A stretch of 64,000 bases of DNA from an uncultured Clostridia bacterium. GTDB taxonomy: Bacteria; Bacillota; Clostridia; Christensenellales; UBA1242. Made by a program: the position numbers and the translations under genes. This document shows, piece by piece, positions 17,855 through 25,426 of the stretch; position 1 is the first letter of the stretch; each line of letters begins with the position of its first letter. The notes beneath the pieces are model-generated. The model had not been told where the DNA came from. It ran no database searches and worked only from the letters and a program-made list of their open reading frames with translations. The stretch is from NCBI GenBank assembly GCA_934772045.1, contig CAKVMH010000004.1:12302-76301 (forward strand), in the 5' to 3' direction.

Positions 17855-19354
17855 ATGTTTTATTTAATTTTGTTAATCGTTATTGCAGTTTTAATGGCCA
17901 CCTATTGTATTTTAAGATTTTGTGTTTTTAAAGGAAACGAAAAATTTGCAAAAGTTATAAATAAAATTTTAAAAATCAGTGTTGTTGTTTATGCTTGTTT
18001 AATGCTTGTTTCTTTGATTTTGCCAGATGCCTTTGTTCTTAGTTATTCACAAGAAGATCTGGCATCAATGCCGGCAAGGTATGGCTATGCAATTGTAAGA
18101 TGGTTCAGTATGGTTTCTTTTATCTGTTTGCCAATTGCAGTTTTTTATAAGAACCGAACAATAAGAAATATCGCAATTTATTTTTGCACAATCATGACAA
18201 TTGTTCAAATATGCTTCTTTAAACAATATCTTATAGATTTTACATCAACCGCAGGTAGGGGGCTTAATTCAATTTCAGTTATCTCTGATGGCTTTAAACA
18301 ATTTTTAATCAACCCAACATTCCGCTCAATTTGGTTTGGAATTCTAATGTGCCTACAACTTGTGATTCCTATTATTCTTGCTATTCAAGAGAGGCATGTG
18401 TTTGAGTTTAAAAATAAAAAAGAATATCTCAATTTCTTTATCACACTTCCTTTCATGATTTTATCTGCGCTTCCAATTTATGTGTTGCAACACTTGTTTG
18501 GATATACAAATCTCATTTTTGAAGCATATGGCATAGTTCACTTCGCATGGATCTTCTTGATCGTCTGTGAAATTATTGCACTTTATTTTATATTCAGGAA
18601 ACGAAGTGAAGAGACTAAAATGGTTTTGCTTCTTGTTTTGTCTCTGTCACTTATAATGCAATATTTGCAAATGTTTTCGGCAATTTCAATCAATGTGGCA
18701 CGTTTACCTTTCCAACTATGCAACCTAGGATCTTTCTTTATTTTATTTTCGCTTATAACAAAAAATAAACATTTGTTTAACTTTACTGTGATTATAAATG
18801 TCATCGGTGTTTTGTTTGCTTTGGCAAGTCCAGATTTAGATAATAAAGGATTATTTTATCTTTACAACATGCATTTTATTCTGGAACATGGCAACGTTAT
18901 GATTATTCCTCTTCTTGCTTTGCTTTTTGGCATTTTCCCTAGACTTGACAAAACTGCATTAAAAGATTGCTTGATTGGCTTTACAATTTACTTTGTCTGT
19001 GTTTGGGCTCTTGGAACGATGTTTAATGCAATTGCACTTAAAACAGGCAATGATTTCTGGGCAGCAAACTACCTGTTTATGTTTGACGCATCAAAAGCTA
19101 TAAAACTTCTGGGTGATGGTGTTGGAAAATTATTTGTATCTTTTAAAATTGGGTATGGAACATTGTATCCAGTGATTCAACTTGTTATTTATGTGGTGTT
19201 TATGGCTGTTTGCGTTCTTTTGTGGCTTTCAATCCAACTTATTTATAAACTAAAAGACATTGGCAAAAACAAAAAACAAAAACTTGCAGTTACAAGCGAG
19301 GTTGCACAAGGAAATAACGAATTTGTTGAAAATGAAAAGCAAGATAAACAATAA
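17855..19354 (+). CDS. YwaF-like integral membrane protein with extra N-terminal membrane half
   Basis: 499 residues and roughly a dozen hydrophobic segments. The C-terminal half has the YwaF pattern more clearly than its neighbour: LPFQLCNLGSFFILFSLI, NVIGVLFALASPDL, and FILEHGNVMIIPLLALLFG. The N-terminal 200 residues form another multi-pass unit that I do not recognise. The tail after the last segment is hydrophilic and lysine-rich. Co-oriented with the shorter YwaF-like gene; the pair could form a complex (inference). AAAGGA precedes the ATG. Confidence 0.65.
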   Translation: MFYLILLIVIAVLMATYCILRFCVFKGNEKFAKVINKILKISVVVYACLMLVSLILPDAFVLSYSQEDLASMPARYGYAIVRWFSMVSFICLPIAVFYKNRTIRNIAIYFCTIMTIVQICFFKQYLIDFTSTAGRGLNSISVISDGFKQFLINPTFRSIWFGILMCLQLVIPIILAIQERHVFEFKNKKEYLNFFITLPFMILSALPIYVLQHLFGYTNLIFEAYGIVHFAWIFLIVCEIIALYFIFRKRSEETKMVLLLVLSLSLIMQYLQMFSAISINVARLPFQLCNLGSFFILFSLITKNKHLFNFTVIINVIGVLFALASPDLDNKGLFYLYNMHFILEHGNVMIIPLLALLFGIFPRLDKTALKDCLIGFTIYFVCVWALGTMFNAIALKTGNDFWAANYLFMFDASKAIKLLGDGVGKLFVSFKIGYGTLYPVIQLVIYVVFMAVCVLLWLSIQLIYKLKDIGKNKKQKLAVTSEVAQGNNEFVENEKQDKQ

Positions 19355-19417
19355 ACCAGAAAACTCAAAGATTGAACATTTTAAAATTAGCAAAAAACAG
19401 AAACAATAAAATTTATA

Positions 19418-19450
19418 GGGTTCACTTCATTTATGAGGTGTTCCTTTTTT
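19418..19450 (+). terminator. Terminator after the YwaF-like pair
   Basis: CACTTC and GAGGTG form a 6-bp stem around ATTTAT, with flanking GG/CC pairs, followed by six T. Confidence 0.65.
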
Positions 19451-19776
19451 GTATTTGTGTCAAAAATTATAGATAAAATAACCAGTTGTTTATTCAGTTG
19501 AATGTTTTTCGTCTATATTTTTATAATTTTATGGCAATTTAGATTTGCTTAGCTACAAAACAATGCAGGCATTATCCATTTTTAAATAAAAACATTGTTC
19601 AAATTGACTTAGCTTTGATAGAACAAATCTTCCGCAATATACTGGCATCAGATGAGGTAAGTTTTTAAAGCTAGTTCCTTGTCAAAACATTTTATACGAT
19701 TTCAGATTTGCTTAGGTAAACTATTTTCTTTTACAGAATCTTGTGTACATAAATAAACTTTGCAAAACTAATTTTA
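19451..19776. other. Non-coding stretch, no feature recognised
   Basis: AT-rich sequence. It holds a loose direct repeat, AGATTTGCTTAG, near 19540 and 19705. No open frame with a ribosome binding site and no stable hairpin was seen. Confidence 0.5.
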
Positions 19777-19803
19777 TAAAAAAATGCTTGACTGACGTCA
19801 AAC
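19777..19803 (-). terminator. Terminator of the tRNA-Ala/tRNA-Ile transcript
   Basis: On the minus strand GTTTGAC-GTCA-GTCAAGC forms a 7-bp stem (one G-U) followed by A and seven T, starting about 10 bases after the tRNA-Ile 3' end. Confidence 0.8.
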
Positions 19804-19812
19804 ACTTGTTCT

Positions 19813-19889
19813 TGGTAGAGATGAGTGGACTCGAACCACCGACCCCCACCTTATCAGGGTGGTGCTCTAACCTGCTGAGCTACATCTCT
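19813..19889 (-). tRNA. tRNA-Ile (GAU)
   Basis: 77 bases with encoded CCA. On the minus strand the acceptor AGAGATG pairs with CATCTCT. The D arm starts GCTCAGC, the anticodon loop is CTGATAA (anticodon GAT), and the T arm contains GGTTCGAGTCC. It is the last gene of a two-tRNA minus-strand transcript beginning with tRNA-Ala. The 5' half is duplicated 131 bases away at 20021-20054. Confidence 0.97.
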
Positions 19890-20020
19890 ATATTAAATTG
19901 TTATGTTTTAGTGAGTTCATCTCTCAAACTCACCCAGATAAGGTGGTAACCCACTTATAAGGCAATCGCAAGCGATTATGCCTTGGCGTTCGCATGAAAC
20001 TTCGTATCATGCTCGGCTAC

Positions 20021-20054
20021 AGGGTGGTGCTCTAACCTGCTGAGCTACATCTCT
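20021..20054 (-). pseudogene. tRNA-Ile fragment (5' half)
   Basis: 34 bases identical to the first 34 of the neighbouring tRNA-Ile (acceptor strand, D arm, 5' side of the anticodon arm), ending in the anticodon loop, then diverging completely. It lies between the two intact tRNAs and on the same strand. Around 19935-19960 there is also a short inverted echo of the anticodon arm. It cannot fold as a tRNA; it is a duplication scar or the product of unequal recombination. Confidence 0.9.
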
Positions 20055-20330
20055 TCGTCGCAATTCGCCTTTTAGCGAGTTTGCTTCTAGTTATCGCAAA
20101 CGTCCGCTTGTTAGGCGTTTGCTCCTCTACAAAGTGGCAACAAAGTTTCCCCTTTGTGAACCCCTTGATTTAAAGAGGTGTATTTTGGAAACGGAAAACT
20201 AAATTTCACATCTCAAAATATTTTTGGTGGAGAATATCTGTTTGCAATAAATTACATAAACAGAATTCAACCACAAATGTTCTATGAATTTGGCGAACAC
20301 TAATTATGTTCGCCGTCTTCCTATAACATT
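20055..20330. repeat. Spacer between tRNAs with hairpins and a copy of the tRNA-Ala 3' end
   Basis: TTTGGTGGAGAATATC occurs at 20223-20238 and again at 20329-20344, where it is the CCA end and acceptor/T-arm edge of tRNA-Ala. Other inverted repeats are GCAAACG/CGTTTGC (about 20096-20125) and GGCGAAC/GTTCGCC (about 20292-20313). No gene is seen. The 3'-end duplication resembles an attachment-site scar, but no integrase is nearby. Confidence 0.7.
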
Positions 20331-20407
20331 TGGTGGAGAATATCGGATTCGAACCGATGACCCCTTGCTTGCAAGGCAAGTGCTCTAGCCAACTGAGCTA
20401 ATCCCCC
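20331..20407 (-). tRNA. tRNA-Ala (UGC)
   Basis: 77 bases with encoded CCA. Acceptor GGGGGAT pairs with the strand ending ATTCTCC (two G-U pairs). D arm GCTCAGTTGG, anticodon loop CTTGCAA (anticodon TGC), T arm GGTTCGAATCC. It is the first gene of the minus-strand tRNA transcript, with a promoter 35 bases upstream. This Ala/Ile pair usually sits in rRNA spacers; here there is no rRNA and the order is reversed. Confidence 0.97.
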
Positions 20408-20441
20408 ATAAAATATGTGTTAATTTAGCAAATGCATGTGT

Positions 20442-20470
20442 ATACTACCAATTTTAAAATCGTTTGTCAA
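20442..20470 (-). promoter_or_regulatory. Promoter of the tRNA transcript
   Basis: On the minus strand TTGACA (20465-20470), 17-base spacer, TAGTAT (20442-20447), about 35 bases before tRNA-Ala. Confidence 0.7.
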
Positions 20471-20606
20471 TAAATTTTTACAAATTTTTTACAAATTTTT
20501 TAACTTTATTCTAAATTTGTTTTTGATAACTGTTTTTATTAGGCAGACAAGAAAGAACCTAGTTTATTTTTTTTATTTTGGGGCAATATTGTCATGTGGA
20601 GGAATT

Positions 20607-21233
20607 ATGGATTTTCAACAAAGCAAAACAAAGGAAAATTTGGCTCGTTCTTTTGCCAGTGAATGTATGGAAGGGGCAAGGTATCAATTTTTAGCAAAAA
20701 TGTCACAACAGCAAGGATATGTGTATTTAAGCAATTTGTTGCGTACATTGGCGCACAATGAAATGTCGCATGCACAACAGTTTTTTAACAAAATAAATGA
20801 ACATGGAGGGCAAGAAACCCAAAATATTGAAATTAAAGCAGGTTATCCTTTTAAACAGGGTGCTGACATTTGTGAAACATTAAAGTTAGAAGCACACAAT
20901 GAAGAAATGAGTGCAGAATCAATTTATCCAACATTTGCCGACATTGCTCGTGATGAAGGATTTAAAGATGTGGCAGAATTGTTTGACATGGTTGCCAAAG
21001 TGGAAAAAACGCACCAACGCACGCTTGAAAAGTTGCATGAAGGCTTAAAATGTAATTGTCTTTACAAATGCAATTGTGGCGAAGCATGTTTTAAATGTGA
21101 TGAATGTGGAACGATTATTGAAGGCAAACAAGCGCCTAAAACTTGCCCATTATGTAAAATGGAGCAAGGCTATTATCGCATTGATTTTAGCCTAATTGGC
21201 AATGGTAAACATCGCACAAAACCTAACCAATAA
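20607..21233 (+). CDS. Rubrerythrin
   Basis: Non-heme iron peroxidase of anaerobes that removes hydrogen peroxide. The 208-residue product starts MDFQQSKTKENL; GGAGG five bases upstream fixes this start over a 57-codon longer frame. The ferritin-like domain has the di-iron glutamates and histidines in ASECMEGARY, HNEMSHAQ, HNEEMSAESIY and VEKTHQRTLEKL. The C-terminal rubredoxin domain has FKCDECG and KTCPLC. An unusual feature is a segment between the two domains, KCNCLYKCNCGEAC, which adds five cysteines; its function is unknown. The divergent tRNA promoter lies upstream. Confidence 0.95.
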   Translation: MDFQQSKTKENLARSFASECMEGARYQFLAKMSQQQGYVYLSNLLRTLAHNEMSHAQQFFNKINEHGGQETQNIEIKAGYPFKQGADICETLKLEAHNEEMSAESIYPTFADIARDEGFKDVAELFDMVAKVEKTHQRTLEKLHEGLKCNCLYKCNCGEACFKCDECGTIIEGKQAPKTCPLCKMEQGYYRIDFSLIGNGKHRTKPNQ

Positions 21234-21240
21234 AAAGGTC

Positions 21241-21279
21241 ACTTTAAACTTTTAAGGCTCTGCCAAGAGAGTTTAAGGT
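21241..21279 (+). other. Hairpin after rubrerythrin gene
   Basis: ACTTTAAACT (21241-21250) pairs with AGTTTAAGGT (21270-21279) over 10 positions with one G-U, with an inner CTCT/AGAG. It has no T tract, so it may be a 3' stabilising structure rather than an intrinsic terminator. Nothing else is recognised up to 21400. Confidence 0.5.
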
Positions 21280-21405
21280 TTACATAAACTCGTTTTAATG
21301 TGAAAGCTTGCCATTTTACATTTAAGTAATAAATCAGGCACAATAAAACATAAAACCCCATTGATTCGTTTGACTTATGCTTAAAGATAGTGTAGGTTAA
21401 TTGTA

Positions 21406-21432
21406 CCTGAAATTGTCAGGGGGGGGGGTAAT
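21406..21432 (+). promoter_or_regulatory. G10 homopolymer forming the ribosome binding site, with sequestering stem
   Basis: A run of ten G (21419-21428) ends four bases before the ATG at 21433 and is the only Shine-Dalgarno-like sequence there. CCTGA (21406-21410) can pair with TCAGG (21416-21420), which includes the first two Gs. Such a long G run is very unlikely by chance in this AT-rich DNA. Slippage would change the spacing between the ribosome binding site and the start codon, a known way to phase-vary translation. Confidence 0.65.
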
Positions 21433-23226
21433 ATGAGTAAAAATAAGAAAATACCAAAAGCTGTTTGGATACCGCTTGTGTCAGTTGGCGGAGCACTCCT
21501 AGTTGGGCTTTTGGTATTTTTGCTTGTGTATTTTTGCGTGCTTAAAGTTGACGTGAAAGCGTTTGCATCACAAATCGACCAGACACAAGCAATTGAATTA
21601 AAATGGGAAGCTCCAAAACAATTCGACAGCATAAAACTGTCTGTTTATCACGGCAATGATTTGGTTAATGTAAAGTATATAACCAAAGCAAGCCAAATGG
21701 CTAATAACAGCGCTACAATTGAAGGTTACTATGGCAGAATGACTGTAAAAGCACAATTCAAAAAGGGCATTTACAGCACAACAAAAACATTTGAAGTTAA
21801 TCTTTCAGCAGATGAATACAACATTGCACCTATCACTGCTACAATGCCGGTGACTTTGTTTACTTTGTCCTTAGATGAAATTACAAACAAGGGCACAATT
21901 CCAACATTTGTTTGGTTTAAACGTAGCGGTGCGTGGGATTGGACAAAACTTCCACAAAATGTTTACGAAATGCCTGTTGCAACTGCTGAGCAATTTTTGA
22001 ACAGCAACCAAGATGTTATGTACAGTTCAACATCTAAATGGGTTAAAGAATTATATTCAATCAACAAAAACTCTAAATTTAATTTCTACTACAACGATTA
22101 TTATGCATATGGTTGGATGCAGGCAACAATCGCAAATGGTATACCAGCAGAAAACTATAAAGTAACATTGCTTTCAGATGGAACCGCTTCTTTCAATTAT
22201 TTCAATAATCATTTGAACAACGCAAACTATGCATCTAATTATGAGGCAATGAAAGCAAATTACTTAAAATTAAAAGATGAAATTGCTTCTAAGAAAAAGT
22301 ATACAGAATCAAGCAGAGGTTTCACAATTGACGCAAATACAGTGCGTGAGTACGCTTTTGTTATGGCAAAAGAAGAACCAAATGTAGAATGGTGGTTAAC
22401 GCGTACAAACGGCACATTAGGCACATATGTTTTGGATAGTGAAGCGGGTAAAACAGTTTACAGCGAATTTGTTCGCCCAACAGAAGGCAGTGCAATTCAA
22501 GTTAAAGATTTAAAAACATTGCTTGTTAAAATTGACCCACGTGTGGATACAAGCAACGCAAGTAAGACTGAAGAAGAAATCGAAGCAATGGTTGCTGACA
22601 GATGGTTCAAAAAGGCTGATTTAAAGGCACTTTATAAATTCAGCGACACAATGTTTGAAGTTGCAGAACAAGCACATAAACAAGTTATGGTAATTTTAGG
22701 CACATGGACAGAAACTGAACAAGCCGACTATTTTGACAATTATGTTAAAGCAATCAAAGCATATTATGGCGACAATTATGTCTACTATTATAAAGGTCAC
22801 CCTAAAAACCCAACTGACACAGTTGAAGGTAAGCGTGCACACCTTGAAAATGATTTAGGTTTAATTGATATTGACTCAACAATTCCAGCTGAACTTATAT
22901 TCTTCTTTAATCCAGAAGCATTTGGTTCAGGCTATCAATCGTCAACATTCCTTTCAGTTAGTGCTGAAAAGACATGTGCTATTATTAAGACACGCAAGAG
23001 TGCGTTTGGTGAATCTTACAAGGACAATGTTGATGTATTCATGTCAACTAACACTTTAAACGCTGAAAAAACCGGTTTTGAAGCATCTTCAACTCAGGTT
23101 TTAATTGAGTTCAATAACAGCACAGCTTACGACATTGCAATTTACGATGTCACAACAAACACAATGAAATATTATAAATTAAACAGCACAACTTCAATCT
23201 ATGACGAAGTGCAAGTTGTAGGTTAA
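21433..23226 (+). CDS. Membrane-anchored GT80-like sialyltransferase homologue
   Basis: 597 residues. A short basic start and one transmembrane segment (about 12-36) suggest a membrane anchor with an extracellular body. Residues about 45-125 look like a fibronectin-III-type beta domain. From about 130 onward the order of motifs matches GT80 sialyltransferases (the Pasteurella PM0188/PmST1 family, compared from memory): LLSDGTASF (D249, the catalytic-base position), GTWTET (W425), YYKGHPKNP (H456), IPAELIFF (E487) and QSSTFLS (S503-S504). Those residues bind CMP-sialic acid and perform catalysis in PmST1. An outward-facing GT80 domain is odd because the donor is cytoplasmic, so topology or activity may differ. 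A neighbouring G10 tract suggests phase variation. The family match is fairly sure; the donor sugar is not. Confidence 0.7.
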   Translation: MSKNKKIPKAVWIPLVSVGGALLVGLLVFLLVYFCVLKVDVKAFASQIDQTQAIELKWEAPKQFDSIKLSVYHGNDLVNVKYITKASQMANNSATIEGYYGRMTVKAQFKKGIYSTTKTFEVNLSADEYNIAPITATMPVTLFTLSLDEITNKGTIPTFVWFKRSGAWDWTKLPQNVYEMPVATAEQFLNSNQDVMYSSTSKWVKELYSINKNSKFNFYYNDYYAYGWMQATIANGIPAENYKVTLLSDGTASFNYFNNHLNNANYASNYEAMKANYLKLKDEIASKKKYTESSRGFTIDANTVREYAFVMAKEEPNVEWWLTRTNGTLGTYVLDSEAGKTVYSEFVRPTEGSAIQVKDLKTLLVKIDPRVDTSNASKTEEEIEAMVADRWFKKADLKALYKFSDTMFEVAEQAHKQVMVILGTWTETEQADYFDNYVKAIKAYYGDNYVYYYKGHPKNPTDTVEGKRAHLENDLGLIDIDSTIPAELIFFFNPEAFGSGYQSSTFLSVSAEKTCAIIKTRKSAFGESYKDNVDVFMSTNTLNAEKTGFEASSTQVLIEFNNSTAYDIAIYDVTTNTMKYYKLNSTTSIYDEVQVVG

Positions 23227-23261
23227 TTTATTAATTTGACATTATTTAATTGAGTTTTTAA

Positions 23262-23292
23262 AAAATCACCCGCGTTCTGCTGGTGATTTTTT
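23262..23292. terminator. Terminator after the GT80-like gene
   Basis: AAAATCACC (23262-23270) pairs with GGTGATTTT (23282-23290) around 11 bases, followed by more T. Symmetric A/T tracts would allow use on both strands. Confidence 0.85.
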
Positions 23293-23309
23293 ATTCAATT
23301 AACAAACAA

Positions 23310-23382
23310 CTACTGTATTTGACTGGTTGGAGTTATTCTAAATATAGTCCCACGCTGTTCATGGTGGGCGGCGTCAAAACGC
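23310..23382 (-). pseudogene. Decayed copy of the walJ-like gene 3' end
   Basis: Read on the minus strand this encodes DAAHHEQRGTIFRITP and six further residues up to a stop. It differs from the end of the intact gene at 23509 by only two residues (I to A, K to I). At DNA level about 10 of 68 bases differ, mostly silently. No homology continues upstream of it. It is the remnant of a duplicated gene end or of a lost second copy. Confidence 0.8.
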
Positions 23383-23444
23383 TCACATTTGGTTAATTGC
23401 TAGTAAACAACGCAATTTACGCTTTATGTTCGGTTTTTCCTTAA

Positions 23445-23473
23445 CCCCAACAAACAAAAATGTTTGATTGGGG
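23445..23473. other. Hairpin downstream of the walJ-like gene
   Basis: CCCCAACAAACA (23445-23456) pairs with TGTTTGATTGGGG (23461-23473) with one bulged base and a four-base loop. On the minus strand it follows the walJ-like stop by about 35 bases and may stabilise or end the transcript, although no T tract follows. Confidence 0.55.
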
Positions 23474-23508
23474 ACCCCAGTCGACATCACCCGTCTTACT
23501 CCAATAAC

Positions 23509-24312
23509 TTATTGTTTTTGGCTAGTTGGAGTAATTCTAAATATGGTTCCACGCTGTTCATGGTGGGCGATGTCGAGACGGACATCGCGGTTTGGAACAA
23601 TGTTTTTACTTTCCAAATAACTGGCAATTGTGTTGACTGCCAAATTGACAGTATTGCTATGTTCACTTATGTGGCTAAGCACAACTAACCTTGTGCCTGT
23701 TGCCACTAGTTTTTCAATCGCTTTGGCACATTTTATGTTGCTTAAATGCCCATGCCCACCGCTTATGCGTCGTTTCAAAAATGGTGGATAGCCAGGGTAG
23801 GATATAAGCATTTCAGGGTCGTAATTTGCTTCTAAATACACAAGCGCACTGGACTTAACAATCTCGAAAGTCTCATTTGAAAATTCACCTAAGTCAGTGC
23901 AAACTGAAACAACAGCGTCTTCTTCATTGACACGATAACCAACGCAGAATTTACTGTCGTGTGGTAAAGGGAAAGGTTGGATATGTAGGTCTAAAATATC
24001 AAAATCGGTGTCAAAGAAAATGAAATTATTTAAATCAACATGGATTTGATTTGGAAGAATTTCCTTTATTTGCGCGTGCGCGTATATTTTTGTATTGTAT
24101 GCGCGCGCGAACTTTTCAACGCCTTTAATATGGTCGCTATGTTCATGAGTTATTAAAATTGCGTCAATACTCTCTGGTGCGACACCAAGGCTTGTAAGTG
24201 CGTTAACAGTGTATGAAAAAGGTTTGCCGTTGTCGATTAAGATTTTGGCATTTTTGCTTTCAATATATGTACAGTTTCCACTGCTTCCGCTTGCTAAATT
24301 ACATATGCGCAT
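23509..24312 (-). CDS. MBL-fold hydrolase, WalJ/YycJ-like
   Basis: 267 residues. It opens MRICNLASGSSGNCTYIE, the typical WalJ (YycJ) start, then ILITHEHSDHIKGVEKF, the metallo-beta-lactamase metal motif HxHxDH. Further metal residues are plausible at CTDLG, GGHGHLSN and VLSHISEHSN. WalJ is a putative 5' exonuclease linked to the WalRK system in Bacillota, but no walRK genes are visible here. No Shine-Dalgarno exists; TAAAAT sits exactly six bases before the ATG, so a leaderless mRNA is likely. The perfect inverted repeat ATGCGC-ATAC-GCGCAT spans the start codon. The 3' end is duplicated at 23310. Confidence 0.88.
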   Translation of the reverse strand: MRICNLASGSSGNCTYIESKNAKILIDNGKPFSYTVNALTSLGVAPESIDAILITHEHSDHIKGVEKFARAYNTKIYAHAQIKEILPNQIHVDLNNFIFFDTDFDILDLHIQPFPLPHDSKFCVGYRVNEEDAVVSVCTDLGEFSNETFEIVKSSALVYLEANYDPEMLISYPGYPPFLKRRISGGHGHLSNIKCAKAIEKLVATGTRLVVLSHISEHSNTVNLAVNTIASYLESKNIVPNRDVRLDIAHHEQRGTIFRITPTSQKQ

Positions 24313-24378
24313 ACGCGCATTTTAGCAGAATATAAAATTTTTTGCAACAAGTTGTTGGGGTGACTTAATATTTTCCTA

Positions 24379-24406
24379 TTGACAAATTAAGGTAAAGTGT
24401 TATAAT
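24379..24406 (+). promoter_or_regulatory. Promoter for the 24433 gene
   Basis: TTGACA (24379-24384), 16-base spacer ending TGT, TATAAT (24401-24406): a consensus extended -10 promoter 26 bases before the start codon. Confidence 0.85.
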
Positions 24407-24432
24407 GAAATAAATTTATATGGAAGGTTCGT

Positions 24433-24828
24433 ATGGGGATAAACACAAATTCACACATTGACGATAGATACTTAAAGCCTTTAAAAAAATTAGAAAAAGT
24501 TAAAACATTGTTAATTGAAACAAACAATAAGAACGAAATTCAAGCAATGATTGACTCGTTAAAGGGTCTTTCAGGTCTAATTCCAAAAGAAAAATACAAT
24601 ACATTGACGCAAATGATTGTTATTTTGCAAGATATGGAAAAGCAACAAAAGGACAAATGGTTTAAGTTGGACGGGGAGCTTTCTTTTGAAAATAGATTTT
24701 TTAGGCGAAGCGAATTAAAAAATAAATTAAAAAAACTTTCAAAATTGATTGTCGAATTAGGTAACGGCGTCGAAATGATGTACGACTTAAAAAGTCAAGA
24801 AAGTGAGTGTGCTGTGAAGTTATTTTAG
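24433..24828 (+). CDS. Hypothetical helical protein
   Basis: 131 residues, hydrophilic and almost entirely helix-forming, with heptad-like stretches (YLKPLKKLEKVKTLL, SELKNKLKKLSKLIVEL). No signal peptide, membrane segment or recognised domain. A strong promoter and GGAAGG ribosome binding site show it is a real gene. It is followed by two other small helical proteins (24859 and 25427) of similar size and composition but no clear sequence identity to it. Function unknown. Confidence 0.65.
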   Translation: MGINTNSHIDDRYLKPLKKLEKVKTLLIETNNKNEIQAMIDSLKGLSGLIPKEKYNTLTQMIVILQDMEKQQKDKWFKLDGELSFENRFFRRSELKNKLKKLSKLIVELGNGVEMMYDLKSQESECAVKLF

Positions 24829-24858
24829 TTACAATTAATAAATGCTAAGGAGGTAAAT

Positions 24859-25311
24859 ATGGATTTTTATGCTTATATTGATTACATGATTGTAAGAGAA
24901 GATGTGGATGAAAAAGTTAGGGATTTTTATAATATTTTTAGGTATGTGGCAAATTATTTAAGCGAAATTTTTAGTTCAAATGATGAAACTTCTAGCGCAG
25001 ATAATGAACTTTTATCCTTAAGAGTGTATGAAAACCTTATGTATATCGCAAAATCCGATTCTATTGCTGAAATTAAGGAATACATATTAACATTGAAACT
25101 TTTGTTAGGGCAAATTAAAGATATACATAATCTAAAAGAACAAAATTTGGATATGCAAATTTGTGAGGCGAAGAATTTATTCGTTAAACTTTCATTGATA
25201 ATTAAACTTAAAAAAGAAAAGAAGTTTGGTAAACATTTAGACGAATTAGAAAAATTATGTCAAGACATGAATATGTTTGTTGACCCATATTTAAATGCGT
25301 CAAAAGTTTAA
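24859..25311 (+). CDS. Hypothetical helical protein
   Basis: 150 residues, acidic at the start (MIVREDVDEKVRDFYNIF) and lysine-rich near the end (LIIKLKKEKKFGKHLDEL). Predicted mostly helical, cytosolic, with no known motif. AAGGAGG precedes the ATG. It sits 30 bases after the 24433 gene and probably shares its promoter. Function unknown. Confidence 0.65.
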   Translation: MDFYAYIDYMIVREDVDEKVRDFYNIFRYVANYLSEIFSSNDETSSADNELLSLRVYENLMYIAKSDSIAEIKEYILTLKLLLGQIKDIHNLKEQNLDMQICEAKNLFVKLSLIIKLKKEKKFGKHLDELEKLCQDMNMFVDPYLNASKV

Positions 25312-25376
25312 ATTTCGCATTTTAAATAAAAAACGTAATTAATTCAAAATTCGTGCCAACTTAAGTTATAAAATTA

Positions 25377-25404
25377 TTGACAATTTATCAATAAATGATA
25401 TAAT
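25377..25404 (+). promoter_or_regulatory. Promoter for the 25427 gene
   Basis: TTGACA (25377-25382), 16-base spacer, TATAAT (25399-25404), then GGAG before the ATG. Confidence 0.85.
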
Positions 25405-25426
25405 ACTTAAATTAATTGGAGAATTT

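Noticed and set aside
20223..20344. Integrative element bounded by att sites at tRNA-Ala
   Set aside because: The 16-base repeats enclose only about 100 bases and no integrase or cargo exists; at most a scar.
19813..20407. Remnant of an rRNA operon spacer
   Set aside because: tRNA-Ile and tRNA-Ala are typical of 16S-23S spacers, but the order is reversed, they have their own promoter and terminator, and no rRNA sequence is present.
20436..20606. Hydrophobic N-terminal extension of rubrerythrin
   Set aside because: No ribosome binding site precedes it, and GGAGG stands directly before the ATG at 20607 where the family sequence starts.
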